From positions 434,001 to 498,000 of the forward strand of contig NZ_JALIDZ010000002.1 of NCBI RefSeq assembly GCF_025397915.1: 64,000 nt of DNA. The letters are read 5' to 3'. Below the pieces are notes generated by a model. The model was not told the DNA's origin. It was given only the letters and a program-made list of their open reading frames with translations, and searched no databases. Shown here one piece after another: positions 44,775 to 54,000 of the stretch (positions are counted from its first letter, which is position 1; the number at the start of each line of letters is the position of its first letter). This DNA is from Microbaculum marinisediminis (GTDB lineage Bacteria > Pseudomonadota > Alphaproteobacteria > Rhizobiales > Tepidamorphaceae). A program made the translations under genes and the position numbers.

Positions 44775-45845
44775 CTACTCGACCCGGAAGACCGGCTTGA
44801 AGCCGTCCGGGGCAAGCGTCGAGGACGGATCGAAGTCCTTGATCGTGTCCTGGCTGACCACATAGAGCGCCGGACCGACGTGCTTCATGTAGTCCTTGCC
44901 TTCGAGGATGCGGACCGCCTGATCGACGGCGATACGGCCCTGGATCACGGTGGAGTCGGTCGGGGCGGCGAGGATCTGGCCGCGCCGGATGCCCTGATCG
45001 ACGCCGGGCGTGAAGTAATAGGACAGCACCTTGACCTGATCGGTCAGGCCGCGGTCGCGCAGGATCGGAACGGCCGCTTCGGCGGTTACGGCCGTGCCGA
45101 CGATGTAGTCGAGGTCGGGATGGGCCTCGAGGGTATCCTCGACCAGCTTCGACTGGGCTTCCTTGCCGGTGTCGCCGTACTTGGTCTCGACGACCTCGAC
45201 GGCACTGCCGTCCACGGCACCGATGAAGCCAGTGTTGCCGGCCTCCACCCAGCCGGCGCCCGCCGGGCCCGGGAACCAGCCGACCTTCACCGTCTCGGAA
45301 CCCGCGGGATGAGCCTCGGCCAGGAACTGACCGGCCTTGGCGCCCATTTCGCCGAAGGAGACGAGCGATTTGGCCGACAGTTCCGGCGAGGACATGCCGT
45401 TGATCACGTCGATCACGGGAATGTCTTTCTTGCGGATCTCGGAAACCAGGTTGTTGAGGCCGTCGAAGGAGATTGCGCCGATGATGACGGCGTCCGCCCC
45501 CGCGGCCACGCAGTCCTCGATCTGGGAGACCTGCTTCTGTAGCTCGGTGTAGCCGCCCGCTTCGACGAGCTGCATCTTGACCCCGAGGCGCTTGGCTTCT
45601 TCGGACACGCCGTAGTCGACGCCGAGCCAGTAGGCATCCTTCATGTGCGGGAACGAGACGCACAGCTCCCAAGGCTTGCTGGCCTTGTCGAGCGGCACGT
45701 ATTCAACCGAGGTTCGCGGGCTCGCCATGTCGAAGGGCGGATCCCACGATTCAACCGGATAAGGGAACCAGTCGGCCGCCGAAGCCGCACCGGCGGCCCC
45801 GACGAGGATGGCCGCAACAGCGGCACCTTGAAGATAGCGGTTCAT
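44775..45845 (-). CDS. TorT-like periplasmic substrate-binding protein (ribose-type ABC importer)
   Basis: 356 residues from the ATG at 45845 (MNRYLQGAAVAAILVGAAG, signal cleavage after ASAA). Periplasmic-binding fold of the ribose/TorT class: WELCVSFPHMKDAYWLGVDYG, GADAVIIGAISFDGLNN, GWFPGPAGAGWVEAGNTGF and VGTAVTAEAAVPIL. TorT itself binds trimethylamine N-oxide, so the ligand may be a small polar nitrogen compound, in keeping with the lactam/amide genes downstream. First gene of that operon and divergent from a LysR gene, its probable regulator. Confidence 0.88.
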   Translation of the reverse strand: MNRYLQGAAVAAILVGAAGAASAADWFPYPVESWDPPFDMASPRTSVEYVPLDKASKPWELCVSFPHMKDAYWLGVDYGVSEEAKRLGVKMQLVEAGGYTELQKQVSQIEDCVAAGADAVIIGAISFDGLNNLVSEIRKKDIPVIDVINGMSSPELSAKSLVSFGEMGAKAGQFLAEAHPAGSETVKVGWFPGPAGAGWVEAGNTGFIGAVDGSAVEVVETKYGDTGKEAQSKLVEDTLEAHPDLDYIVGTAVTAEAAVPILRDRGLTDQVKVLSYYFTPGVDQGIRRGQILAAPTDSTVIQGRIAVDQAVRILEGKDYMKHVGPALYVVSQDTIKDFDPSSTLAPDGFKPVFRVE

Positions 45846-46050
45846 CAACACCTCCCAAGTGGACCCGGATAGCGCGGCAGGGTGCAGCCGCAAGGTCGGT
45901 CCCTATGTTTGCGCAGGTTGATGGTATTGTTAAATCGAAAATGCTGTGCTCCAGTATCACGAATATTGATATCTATTGCACCGTTTCGATGCCGCTTTTT
46001 CGGGCATGCCAGAAAAAGTGCAACTTAGGAGATGATCCGGGGGCTACTGG
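45846..46050. promoter_or_regulatory. Divergent promoter region TorT-like gene / LysR
   Basis: 205 bp, A/T-rich near 45910-45980 with an ATTGATATCTAT stretch around a GATATC dyad. LysR proteins usually bind dyads of T-N11-A form in such regions. No single site can be fixed. Confidence 0.5.
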
Positions 46051-46971
46051 ATGACGCTATCCTTGCGCCAATTGCGCTACTTCGTCGGCGCTGCGGAGAC
46101 CGGCCAGGTTTCACGCGCCGCCGTCGAGCTGAATGTCTCGCAATCCGCGGTAACCGGTGCGATCAAGCAACTCGAGCTGCGCCTCGGCACACGCCTGTTC
46201 GACCGCCATCCCAACGGCGTTACGCTGACCTTCGAGGGCAGCCGGTTCCTGCAGCACGCCCGCAACATCATCGCGTCCGTCGACGAGGCGCTGCGCGTCC
46301 CCAGCGTTTCGACCACCAAGGCGCAGGGTCCCATCCGCATAGGCGTGACCTATACGGTGGCCGGCTACTTCATGCCGCAGCACCAGGCGCGGTTTTCGCG
46401 CAGCTATCCCGCGGCGACCATCGAGCTGCGCGAGGCGCCGCGGGAGGCGATCGAGGAGGAGCTGATGGATGGCCGGCTCGATATCGCGGTCCTCCTTACC
46501 TCGAACCTGGAGAACCGGATGGCGCTCGACCACGAGACGTTGATCCGCTCGCGGCGGCGGCTGTGGCTGCCGATCGACCATCCTATGGCGGGCATGCCGG
46601 AGATCCGGCTGGAGCACGTGGCCCAGGAGCCCTACGTCATGCTGACCGTCGACGAGGCCCAACAGACCGCCGAACGCTATTGGGAGAAGACGCCATTTCG
46701 TCCCAGAACGATTTTCCGCACGTCCTCGGTCGAAGCCGTGCGCTCGATGGTCGCCAACGGCACCGGCATCACAATCCTCTCGGACATGGTCTACCGGCCC
46801 TGGTCCCTGGAGGGTCAGCGCATCGAAACGCGCAATGTCTATGACCTCGTCCCCTCCATGGACTTGGGACTTGCGTGGAAACGTGATGCGGAGTTGTCAC
46901 CGGCGGCCCGCGCGTTCCATGATTTCATGTGCCTGACATTCAATGGTGGCGGACCGGGCCTGACCCACTAG
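46051..46971 (+). CDS. LysR-family regulator of the lactam-like operon
   Basis: 306 residues, typical size. Winged helix at about 1-65 (SLRQLRYFVGAAETGQVSRAAVELNVSQSAVTGAI, in parts) followed by the periplasmic-binding-like inducer domain. Divergent from the TorT-like gene, with 205 bp between starts, the standard arrangement for a LysR activator and its target. It also lies 34 bp before the cupin gene, so it may be cotranscribed with cupin, SnoaL-like and peptidase genes. Likely senses the imported compound or a breakdown product. Confidence 0.9.
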   Translation: MTLSLRQLRYFVGAAETGQVSRAAVELNVSQSAVTGAIKQLELRLGTRLFDRHPNGVTLTFEGSRFLQHARNIIASVDEALRVPSVSTTKAQGPIRIGVTYTVAGYFMPQHQARFSRSYPAATIELREAPREAIEEELMDGRLDIAVLLTSNLENRMALDHETLIRSRRRLWLPIDHPMAGMPEIRLEHVAQEPYVMLTVDEAQQTAERYWEKTPFRPRTIFRTSSVEAVRSMVANGTGITILSDMVYRPWSLEGQRIETRNVYDLVPSMDLGLAWKRDAELSPAARAFHDFMCLTFNGGGPGLTH

Positions 46972-47005
46972 CCCCTGCCCGCAAGCGACGATCGAGGAAG
47001 ACGAC

Positions 47006-47299
47006 ATGATCGAGAGACCCAAGGCGACGCCGACCGTGCGCATCGACGACGGCCGCGTGAAGGCCACCGAATGGGCCTTCGAGCCCGGCGCCGAAACGGG
47101 ATGGCACCGGCACGAACACGACTATGTGGTGGTGCCGCTGGTGAGCGGGCGCCTGCTGATCGAGATGCCGGACGGGAACGCCGCGACGGCCGAACTGACC
47201 GAGGGCATTCCCTATGCGCGCAAGGTCGGTGTCGAGCACAACGTGGTCAATGACGGGCCGGGCGAGATGCGCTTCCTCGAAGTCGAGATCACGGGGTGA
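47006..47299 (+). CDS. Small cupin-domain protein
   Basis: 97 residues, one cupin barrel. Metal-type motif GWHRHEHDYVVVPL and VSGRLLIEMPDG, then a second motif region GIPYARKVGVEHNVVNDGPG. Could be a metal-dependent dioxygenase-like or isomerase-like fold, or a ligand sensor; activity is not assigned. Its stop overlaps the next gene start (GTGA), so the two are coupled. Context: LysR regulator of the lactam-like operon upstream. Confidence 0.82.
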   Translation: MIERPKATPTVRIDDGRVKATEWAFEPGAETGWHRHEHDYVVVPLVSGRLLIEMPDGNAATAELTEGIPYARKVGVEHNVVNDGPGEMRFLEVEITG

Positions 47300-47709
47300 T
47301 CGGGATGGCGCGAGACGACACCACGGGCGACACGGCGCGTCACCGGGAACGGCTCGAGACGCTGGACCGGTTCATCGCGGCCTGGAACGCACACGACGTC
47401 GACGGCCTGATGGCCTGCATGGCACAGGACTGCGCGTTTCACGCCTCGGGCGGACCGGACGCGGACGGCGCGGTCTTCGAGGGCCGCGAAGCCGTGCGGA
47501 AAGGCTATGCCGCCATCTTCGCGGGCTTTCCCGACGCGCAATGGACCAATGGACGCCATAGCGTCTTCGGCGATCGTGGCCTCTCGCAGTGGCGCTTCAT
47601 CGGCACGGCGCCGGACGGCAAGCGCGTCGAGGTCGACGGCTGCGACCTGTTCATCTTCGACGGGCCGCTGATCGCGCTGAAGGACTCCTATCGCAAGTCA
47701 CGGGTCTGA
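47296..47709 (+). CDS. SnoaL/NTF2-like protein
   Basis: 137 residues with the polyketide-cyclase/SnoaL layout: LDRFIAAWNAHDVDGLMACMAQDC, FEGREAVRKGYAAIFAGFPDA (in parts) and GCDLFIFDGPLIALKDSY. Such proteins are cyclases, isomerases or carriers of hydrophobic ligands. GTG at 47296 overlaps the cupin stop; an ATG at 47305 would remove three residues. Function unknown; likely works with the cupin and peptidase genes. Confidence 0.82.
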   Translation: MIGMARDDTTGDTARHRERLETLDRFIAAWNAHDVDGLMACMAQDCAFHASGGPDADGAVFEGREAVRKGYAAIFAGFPDAQWTNGRHSVFGDRGLSQWRFIGTAPDGKRVEVDGCDLFIFDGPLIALKDSYRKSRV

Positions 47710-47751
47710 CGGTTCGGCGGACGCCGGCCCCACCCTCCACACGAGACCACC

Positions 47752-48849
47752 ATGTCGAAGCCCCGCGCCCGCGACCTCGGCCTGCCCTTTCCGGGCACAC
47801 CGGGCCCCTTCAATGCCATCACCGACGTGCCCGGCGTCCGCGTCGGGTTCACCACGCTTACCGACCCGGCTAAACGCATGCGCACCGGCGTCACCGCCGT
47901 CATTCCGCGCCCGGACAAGGACAGGCCCCGCCCGGTATGGGCGGGGTTCCACGCGTTCAACGGCAACGGCGAGATGACGGGCGTGCATTGGGTGAACGAC
48001 GCCGGCTATTTCCTCGGCCCCGTCCTGATCACCAACACCCATGGCATCGGCGCCTGCCATCACGGCGCCGTTGAGTGGATGATCCGCACCTACGAAGCGC
48101 ATTTCCGCGAGGACGACGCCTGGGCGATGCCGATCGTGGCGGAGACCTACGACGGCACCCTGAACGACATAAACGCCCTTCACGTAAAGCCCGAACACGC
48201 GATCGCCGCACTAGACGGCGCCACGTCCGGCGTCGTCGCGGAAGGCTCGGTCGGCGGCGGCAACGGCATGATCGCCTACGAATTCAAGGCCGGGACCGGC
48301 ACGTCGTCGCGTCGTATCGACATTGGCGGGGAGACCTACACGGTCGCCGCGCTCGTTCAGGCCAATTTCGGGATCCGGCCGTGGTTCACGGTGCTGGGCG
48401 TGCCCGTCGGCGAGGAAATGCCCGAAAGACGGATGCGCGAGACCGAAACGGGGTCCATTATCGTCATCCTGGCGACGGATGCGCCGCTCTCCGACGCTCT
48501 CCTGCGCAATCTCGCCAAGCGCGCCGCGCTCGGCATCGGCCGGTCGGGAACTGCCGGCGGCAACAGTTCCGGCGACATCTTCCTCGCCTTCTCCGTCGCC
48601 GACGACATGGTTGATTCCGTATATGCCGGACCGGTGATCACGCGTCGCAGCCTCAACTGGGACGTGCTCGACCCGCTCTACCAGGCCGCCGTCGAGGCCG
48701 TGGACGAAAGCGTCATCAACGCCATCGTCCAGGGCGAGGACGTTGGCACCGTGAAGCCGAAGGGCAAGGTCTGCCCCGGCATCGACACCGAGGCACTGAA
48801 GGCGGTGATGGCGAAATACGGCCGCCTGAAGCCCCCCACCGCGGGTTAG
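47752..48849 (+). CDS. P1-family peptidase (DmpA-type aminopeptidase/amidase)
   Basis: 365 residues of the self-cleaving Ntn-like family. The nucleophile loop is TAGGNSSGDIFLAF (Ser272/Ser273), matching the NGSGD site of DmpA apart from the residue before the cleaved bond (Ser for Gly). DmpA and BapA cleave N-terminal residues, including beta-amino acids, or hydrolyse amides and esters. No signal peptide is seen. It is last in the LysR-cupin-SnoaL-peptidase set, which suggests amide or peptide turnover near the lactam-like operon. Substrate not predictable. Confidence 0.87.
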   Translation: MSKPRARDLGLPFPGTPGPFNAITDVPGVRVGFTTLTDPAKRMRTGVTAVIPRPDKDRPRPVWAGFHAFNGNGEMTGVHWVNDAGYFLGPVLITNTHGIGACHHGAVEWMIRTYEAHFREDDAWAMPIVAETYDGTLNDINALHVKPEHAIAALDGATSGVVAEGSVGGGNGMIAYEFKAGTGTSSRRIDIGGETYTVAALVQANFGIRPWFTVLGVPVGEEMPERRMRETETGSIIVILATDAPLSDALLRNLAKRAALGIGRSGTAGGNSSGDIFLAFSVADDMVDSVYAGPVITRRSLNWDVLDPLYQAAVEAVDESVINAIVQGEDVGTVKPKGKVCPGIDTEALKAVMAKYGRLKPPTAG

Positions 48850-48913
48850 CGGGTAGCCCGGCCTGGAAGGGTTGGACCCGAGTTTGCCGGCCTGGAAAGA
48901 CCGACGCCGCGTC

Positions 48914-50017
48914 CTACCCCCAGACTTCCCTGGAAATCTCGACAATCTCCCGGAGCTTGGCCCACTGCTGGTCTTCGGTGAGAACGTTGCCCTCCTCCGT
49001 CGAGGCGAAGCCGCACTGCGGCGACAGGCAGCACTGCTCGAGGTCGACAAACTGGGTCGCCTCCTCGATGCGGCGCTTCACATCCTCCGGTTTCTCCAGC
49101 GTGCCGCTCTTCGAGGTGATCAGGCCGAGCACGATCTGCTTGTCGCCCTTCGGCACGAACCGCAGCGGTTCGAAGCCGCCGGCACGGTCGGTATCGTATT
49201 CCAGGAAATAGCCGTCGATGGCGACGTCGTTGAACATCACTTCGGCGACCGGCTCGTAGCCGCCCTCGGAGATCCAGCTCGAACGGAAGTTGCCGCGGCA
49301 GACATGCATGGTGATCATCATGTCCGAAGGACGTTCCGCGATCGCGTAGTTGATCATCTCGGCGTAGATCTTCGGCAGCGCGTCGGGGTCGTCGCCACGC
49401 TGGCGGGCCTGCTCGCGCTGCTCTTCCGAACACAGGTAGGCCCAGACCGTGTCGTCTAGCTGCAGGTAGCGGCAGCCAGCGGCGGCGAAATCCGCGACCG
49501 CCTTGCGATATGCGGCCGCCGTATCGGCGAAGAAGGCATCGAGATCCGGGTAGATGTCCTTCGAAATCGCGTTGCGTCCCATGCGGAAATGCAGCACCGA
49601 CGGCGACGGGATCGTCATCTTCGGCGTGACCCTGGTATTTTCCTTCAGGAACGTGAAGTGCTCGATCATCGGATGGGTCGCGTAGTCGACCTTGCCGGTG
49701 ATGTTCAGGCTGCGCGCCTTGGTCTGGATGCCGTGGAACTGGATCGACTTCTCGCCGGCCACCAGTTCGACACCGTCCAGCATCGCGAGGAAATCGAAGT
49801 GCCACCAGGAACGGCGGAACTCGCCGTCGGTGGCGAGCAGCAGGCCGACCTCTTCCTGCTTGGTGATGATCTTCCGGATTTCCGAGTCCTCTACGGCTTT
49901 CAGGTTGGCGTCGGAAATCTCGCCGGCCTCGTGCCTGGCGCGGGCCTCCTTCAACGGCGCGGTGCGCAGGATCGAGCCGACATGATCGGCGCGGAAGGGC
50001 GGGATGGTTCTCTGCAT
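48914..50017 (-). CDS. MetE-like cobalamin-independent methionine synthase II family protein
   Basis: 367 residues, corresponding to the C-terminal catalytic barrel of MetE (YxjG/YxjH class). Zinc-site motifs: MITMHVCRGNFRSS and CLSPQCGFAS, with the substrate loop RYLQLDDTVWAYLC. It would transfer a methyl group to a thiol such as homocysteine or a related acceptor, but the methyl donor for short MetE-like enzymes is often unknown. A GntR gene lies immediately upstream on the same strand, 59 bp away. Confidence 0.87.
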   Translation of the reverse strand: MQRTIPPFRADHVGSILRTAPLKEARARHEAGEISDANLKAVEDSEIRKIITKQEEVGLLLATDGEFRRSWWHFDFLAMLDGVELVAGEKSIQFHGIQTKARSLNITGKVDYATHPMIEHFTFLKENTRVTPKMTIPSPSVLHFRMGRNAISKDIYPDLDAFFADTAAAYRKAVADFAAAGCRYLQLDDTVWAYLCSEEQREQARQRGDDPDALPKIYAEMINYAIAERPSDMMITMHVCRGNFRSSWISEGGYEPVAEVMFNDVAIDGYFLEYDTDRAGGFEPLRFVPKGDKQIVLGLITSKSGTLEKPEDVKRRIEEATQFVDLEQCCLSPQCGFASTEEGNVLTEDQQWAKLREIVEISREVWG

Positions 50018-50076
50018 GGGGCTTCCTCCTTGGGTGATTTCTTATCTGTTGGCTGGCTTGTCTGTCCGGCTGGATG

Positions 50077-50841
50077 TCAGGTCCGTCCGCGGCGGCGCAG
50101 TAGTGCCGCGCCCGGGATGCGGTCGAAGGCCTCCCGGTTCCGGAGCGCATAGCGCAGGTTGCGGCTGGCCAGGCGGGCGTGCTCGCGCATGATCGCCTCT
50201 GCGCGCGCGCCTTCGCGCGCTTCGATCGCGTCGACGACGCAGCGGTGATGGTCCTGGGCGACGGTCAGCACGGTGCGCGCCTCGGGCACGTCTTCCTGGA
50301 TCAGCACGAAGGCGCTCGGCGAGGCGAACGGCAGGGTCACGACGCGTTCGATCTGGCGCTCGACGACATGACTGCCGGCGAGATCGGTCAGCATCCGGTG
50401 GAAGCGGGCATTGAGGGCGATGTAGTCGGCGAAGCGGCCGCCGCCGGCCAGATGGCGCTCGACCACCGCGTCCAGTTCGCCGAGACAATCGCGGACCGAG
50501 ACGAGATCGCTGGCCGAGGGGCCGCGTTCGGCGGCGAGGCGGGCGGCAAGCCCCTCGAGCGTCCCGCGGATCTCTATGGCCTCGAAAACATCCCGTTCGG
50601 TGAAGGACTTAACGGAGAACCCGCCGGACGGGATGGCTTCCAGGAGCCCCTCCTCCTCGAGCCTGACGAGCGCCATGCGGACCGGCGTGCGCGAGACGCC
50701 CAGCCGGTCGACCATGGAGAGCTCGGAGATGCGCTCGCCGGGCTCGAGCTCGCCGGACAGGATCAGGTCGCGGAGGGCAAGCTGCGCCTTCACCGTCTGC
50801 GACAGCGAGCGGTCGACCTCCTTGTCGGGCATCGCCGTCAT
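50077..50841 (-). CDS. GntR-family (FadR-type) transcriptional regulator
   Basis: 254 residues. N-terminal winged helix (LILSGELEPGERISELSMVDRLGVSRTPVRMAL, read in parts) and a C-terminal FCD helical domain with metal-site His and Asp residues (NARFHRMLTDLAGSH, DHHRCVVDAIEARE). Many FCD proteins sense organic acids. It lies upstream of the MetE-like gene and probably controls it and itself; a TTGTATACAG palindrome is 69 bp upstream of its start. Confidence 0.88.
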   Translation of the reverse strand: MTAMPDKEVDRSLSQTVKAQLALRDLILSGELEPGERISELSMVDRLGVSRTPVRMALVRLEEEGLLEAIPSGGFSVKSFTERDVFEAIEIRGTLEGLAARLAAERGPSASDLVSVRDCLGELDAVVERHLAGGGRFADYIALNARFHRMLTDLAGSHVVERQIERVVTLPFASPSAFVLIQEDVPEARTVLTVAQDHHRCVVDAIEAREGARAEAIMREHARLASRNLRYALRNREAFDRIPGAALLRRRGRT

Positions 50842-50909
50842 CGGCGCGCCCGTGTCAGGCGGATACGCGCAAGCACCGGATTCCTCCCAGAAATCCTCGC
50901 CTTTTGTCC

Positions 50910-50928
50910 TTGTATACAGGATGCATAC
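50910..50928. promoter_or_regulatory. Candidate GntR operator
   Basis: TTGTATACAG contains the palindrome TGTATACA, the style of FadR-subfamily operators, followed by a second ATAC element (GCATAC) one helical turn away. Lies between the GntR gene and the divergent AsmA gene. Confidence 0.55.
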
Positions 50929-51084
50929 GCGCCGGACAATGCAGACGAATGACGGACACGGACAGGACCGGCACGACCAGGTCCGGCGCCGAGTTGCGGC
51001 TTGCCCTCACGCGGTCATCTTTTTTTAGGATTCTGGTCTAGTTTCATTAACCAATTCGAATCGTTGGCGTATTGGAGGTGTTCG

Positions 51085-54000
51085 TTGCGACGCGCGCTGT
51101 GGGGAATTGCCGCTCTCATCATTATCGGCGTCGTCGCGATCCTGATCGCGCCGCTGTTCATATCGGCCGAGAACGTCCGTAACACCTTGTTCGATCAGGT
51201 GGAATCGGCGACGGGATACCGCATCCGCGTGGCCGGCGACCTTGACATCTCGGTGTTCCCCTCGCTCGACCTGGTGGCGGGCGAGGTTTCCGTTTCGCAG
51301 CGGATCGGCGAGCAATATCAAGATGTTGCGGTCGCCGACGAGCTGCGCTTCGGGCTCGCCCTGTCGTCGCTGCTGTCCGGCAGGGTGCGGATGACCGAGA
51401 TCGCGCTGGTTGGTCCGGTGATCACCGTGCCGCAGGCGGAGTCACGGGAAAGCACTGCAGGATCAGACACTTCCGGCGGGTCGGACTCTCCCGCCGAGGC
51501 GCTGAAAAGCCTGTCGCTCGACCGGCTGAGCATCGAGGACGGTACGGTGCAGCTGGCCGATGGCAGGCAGGTCTCCGCGCTCGACCTGACGGCCTCGCTG
51601 GCCGACTTCGACGCGCCCCTGACCCTTGATCTGAAAGCGGTTTTCGACGGCAACCCGATCTCGCTCGCCGGCGAGATCGGCCGGTTCGGGCCATTCCTGC
51701 AGGGTGAGGTCGCCCCGGTCGCCATTTCGGTCGGCTATCCGTCGGCTCTGGCGTCGGATCTGTCGGTTTCGGGTCGGGCCCTCTACACCGGCGACGCCTT
51801 CGCGCTGGAACCGTTCGAGGCGCGTGCCGGCGACAGCGCCTTCGGCGGCGAAATTCGGGTCGACATGAGCCAGCCGGTCACGCGCATCCGGGCGTCGCTG
51901 AACGGCGAGGTCCTGGACCTGGACTCGCTGCTGGCCACGGGCGGGGCGAGCGAGGGACAGGCGGCGGCCCCCTCCCCCGACACCTCCGACCAGCCGATCG
52001 ACTTCTCCGCGCTCGAGACCACGGTCGCGGACGTCGACGTGTCCGTCTCCAAGGTGGTGGTGTCGGGCATCGCCATCACGCCGCTGGTCGCCAACCTGCA
52101 TGTCGGCGAGGGCAAGGCCAACCTGGTCGCCGACCTGATCGGGGTGGGCAGCGCCTCGGGCATGGCCTCGCTGGCGCTCGATGCGACGCGCGAGAGCCCC
52201 TATGTCAGCGGCAAGCTGCGCATCACCGGCGTGGATCTGGGCGAAGCGAGCCGGCTCGCCGGCGAGAGCGCGGTGCCGGTCTCGGGCACGGCGGGCGCCG
52301 ACATCGTCTTCGCCACCGCCGGGCGCACGCCGGCGGAGCTGAAGGCGCGCATCAACGCGTCCGGCTCGCTGTCGCTGCAGAACGGCTCGGCGACCGTCGC
52401 CGCCCTGTCCGGCGCGACCGGCAAGCAGGGCACCGAGCGGATCACCGACATCAACGCGACGGCCAAGTTCGAGGACCTGATCAAGCCGGTCAGCGTCGCC
52501 GGCTCGGCGGCATGGAACGGCGAGCGCTTCGACCTGTCGGCCACCGCCGACGTGCGCGGCATCCTCGCCGGCCAGTCCTCCGGCGTGCAGGCGCAGGCGC
52601 GCTCCCAGCGCGTCTCGGCGGGCTTCAACGGCAAGGTCTCGGCGGCCGGCGCCGCCGACGGCCGGGTGTCGCTGGAAACCGCCTCGCTCACCGGGTTGAT
52701 GCGCTGGCTCGGCCAGAAGCCGGCCTGGCAATCCGGCTTCGAGGCGTTCTCCGTCGACGGCCGGCTGGCCGTTTCCGAGACCGCCATCGCCTTCGAGGAC
52801 ACGCGGATCCGCCTCGACGACACGGAAGGCACCGGTTCGGGCAAGGTGACGCTCGGGGCGAAGCCGTCGGTGACCGCCAAGCTCGATCTGGAGACGCTGA
52901 ACGTCAATCCGTATCTGGGCGAGGCCGGTCGCGAGCCGGCGGGGCAACCGGCCGCGGGCGGCCCGGCGGGATGGAGCACCGATCGCATCGACTTCTCGGC
53001 GCTGAACGCGCTCGACGCCGACCTCGCGCTTTCGGTGAAGCGGCTGGTCTACAAGCGGATCAGGACCGGTCCGGTGGCGATCTCGGCGAAGATCTCCGGC
53101 GGCAAGCTCGACGCGCAGCTCTCCAACCTGAAGCTCTACAAGGGCGCGGGCACCGGCACGCTGCAGGTCGACGCGTCCGGCCAGACGCCGACGCAGGGCT
53201 TCAAATTCTCGCTGTCCGGCCTCGATGCCTTCCCCTTCCTGCGTGATGCCGCCGGCTTCTCGCGCATCGAGGGCACCGCGGCGATCGCCGTCGACCTGAC
53301 CGCGCGCGGCCAGAGCCAACGCGAAATCGTCTCCGCGCTGAACGGCACCGCGAGCTTCGAGTTCAAGAACGGCGCGGTCCGTGGCATCAATGTCGCCAAG
53401 ATGGCGCGCAACCTCACCTCCGGCGTCCTGTCGGGCTGGGGCTCGGGCGAGGCCGAGAAGACCGACTTCGCCTCGCTGGGCGCGAGCTTCGCGGTCGCCG
53501 ACGGCAAGGCCAGGACCGACGACCTGCATCTTTACGGCCCGCTGGTGCGCGTGAGCGGCGCCGGCACCGTCGACATGCCGGCCCAGACGCTCGACCTCAA
53601 GGTCGATCCGAAGGTGGTGGCCAGCCTCGAGGGCCAGGGCGGCCAGGCCGACCTGGAGGGCCTCGGCGTGCCGGTCGTCGTCGCCGGCCCGTGGGCGAGC
53701 CCGAAGATCTATCCCGACATCGCCGGCATCCTGCAGAACCCGCAGGCCGCCTACCAGCAGCTGCAGAAGCTCGGCGGCGGGCTGTTCAACCTGCCCGGCG
53801 CGGGGGCGCTGGGCGGCGGGGCATTGGGCGGTAAGGACGACGCCCTCGGCGGCGTCGCCGACAAGATCAAGGAAGAGACCGGCGTCGACATCGGCGACAT
53901 CCTCAAGGACGGCAAGATCGACGAGGACGCGCTGAAGGGCGGCGCGCTCAAGGGGCTGGAGCAGCTTCTAGGCGGCGGCTCGGGCGGCCAGGCCACCGGC

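Noticed and set aside
51463-53529. 688-codon minus-strand open frame opposite the AsmA gene
   Set aside because: Composition is Arg/Gly/Ala/Asp with no domain, and the AsmA gene on the other strand is well supported.
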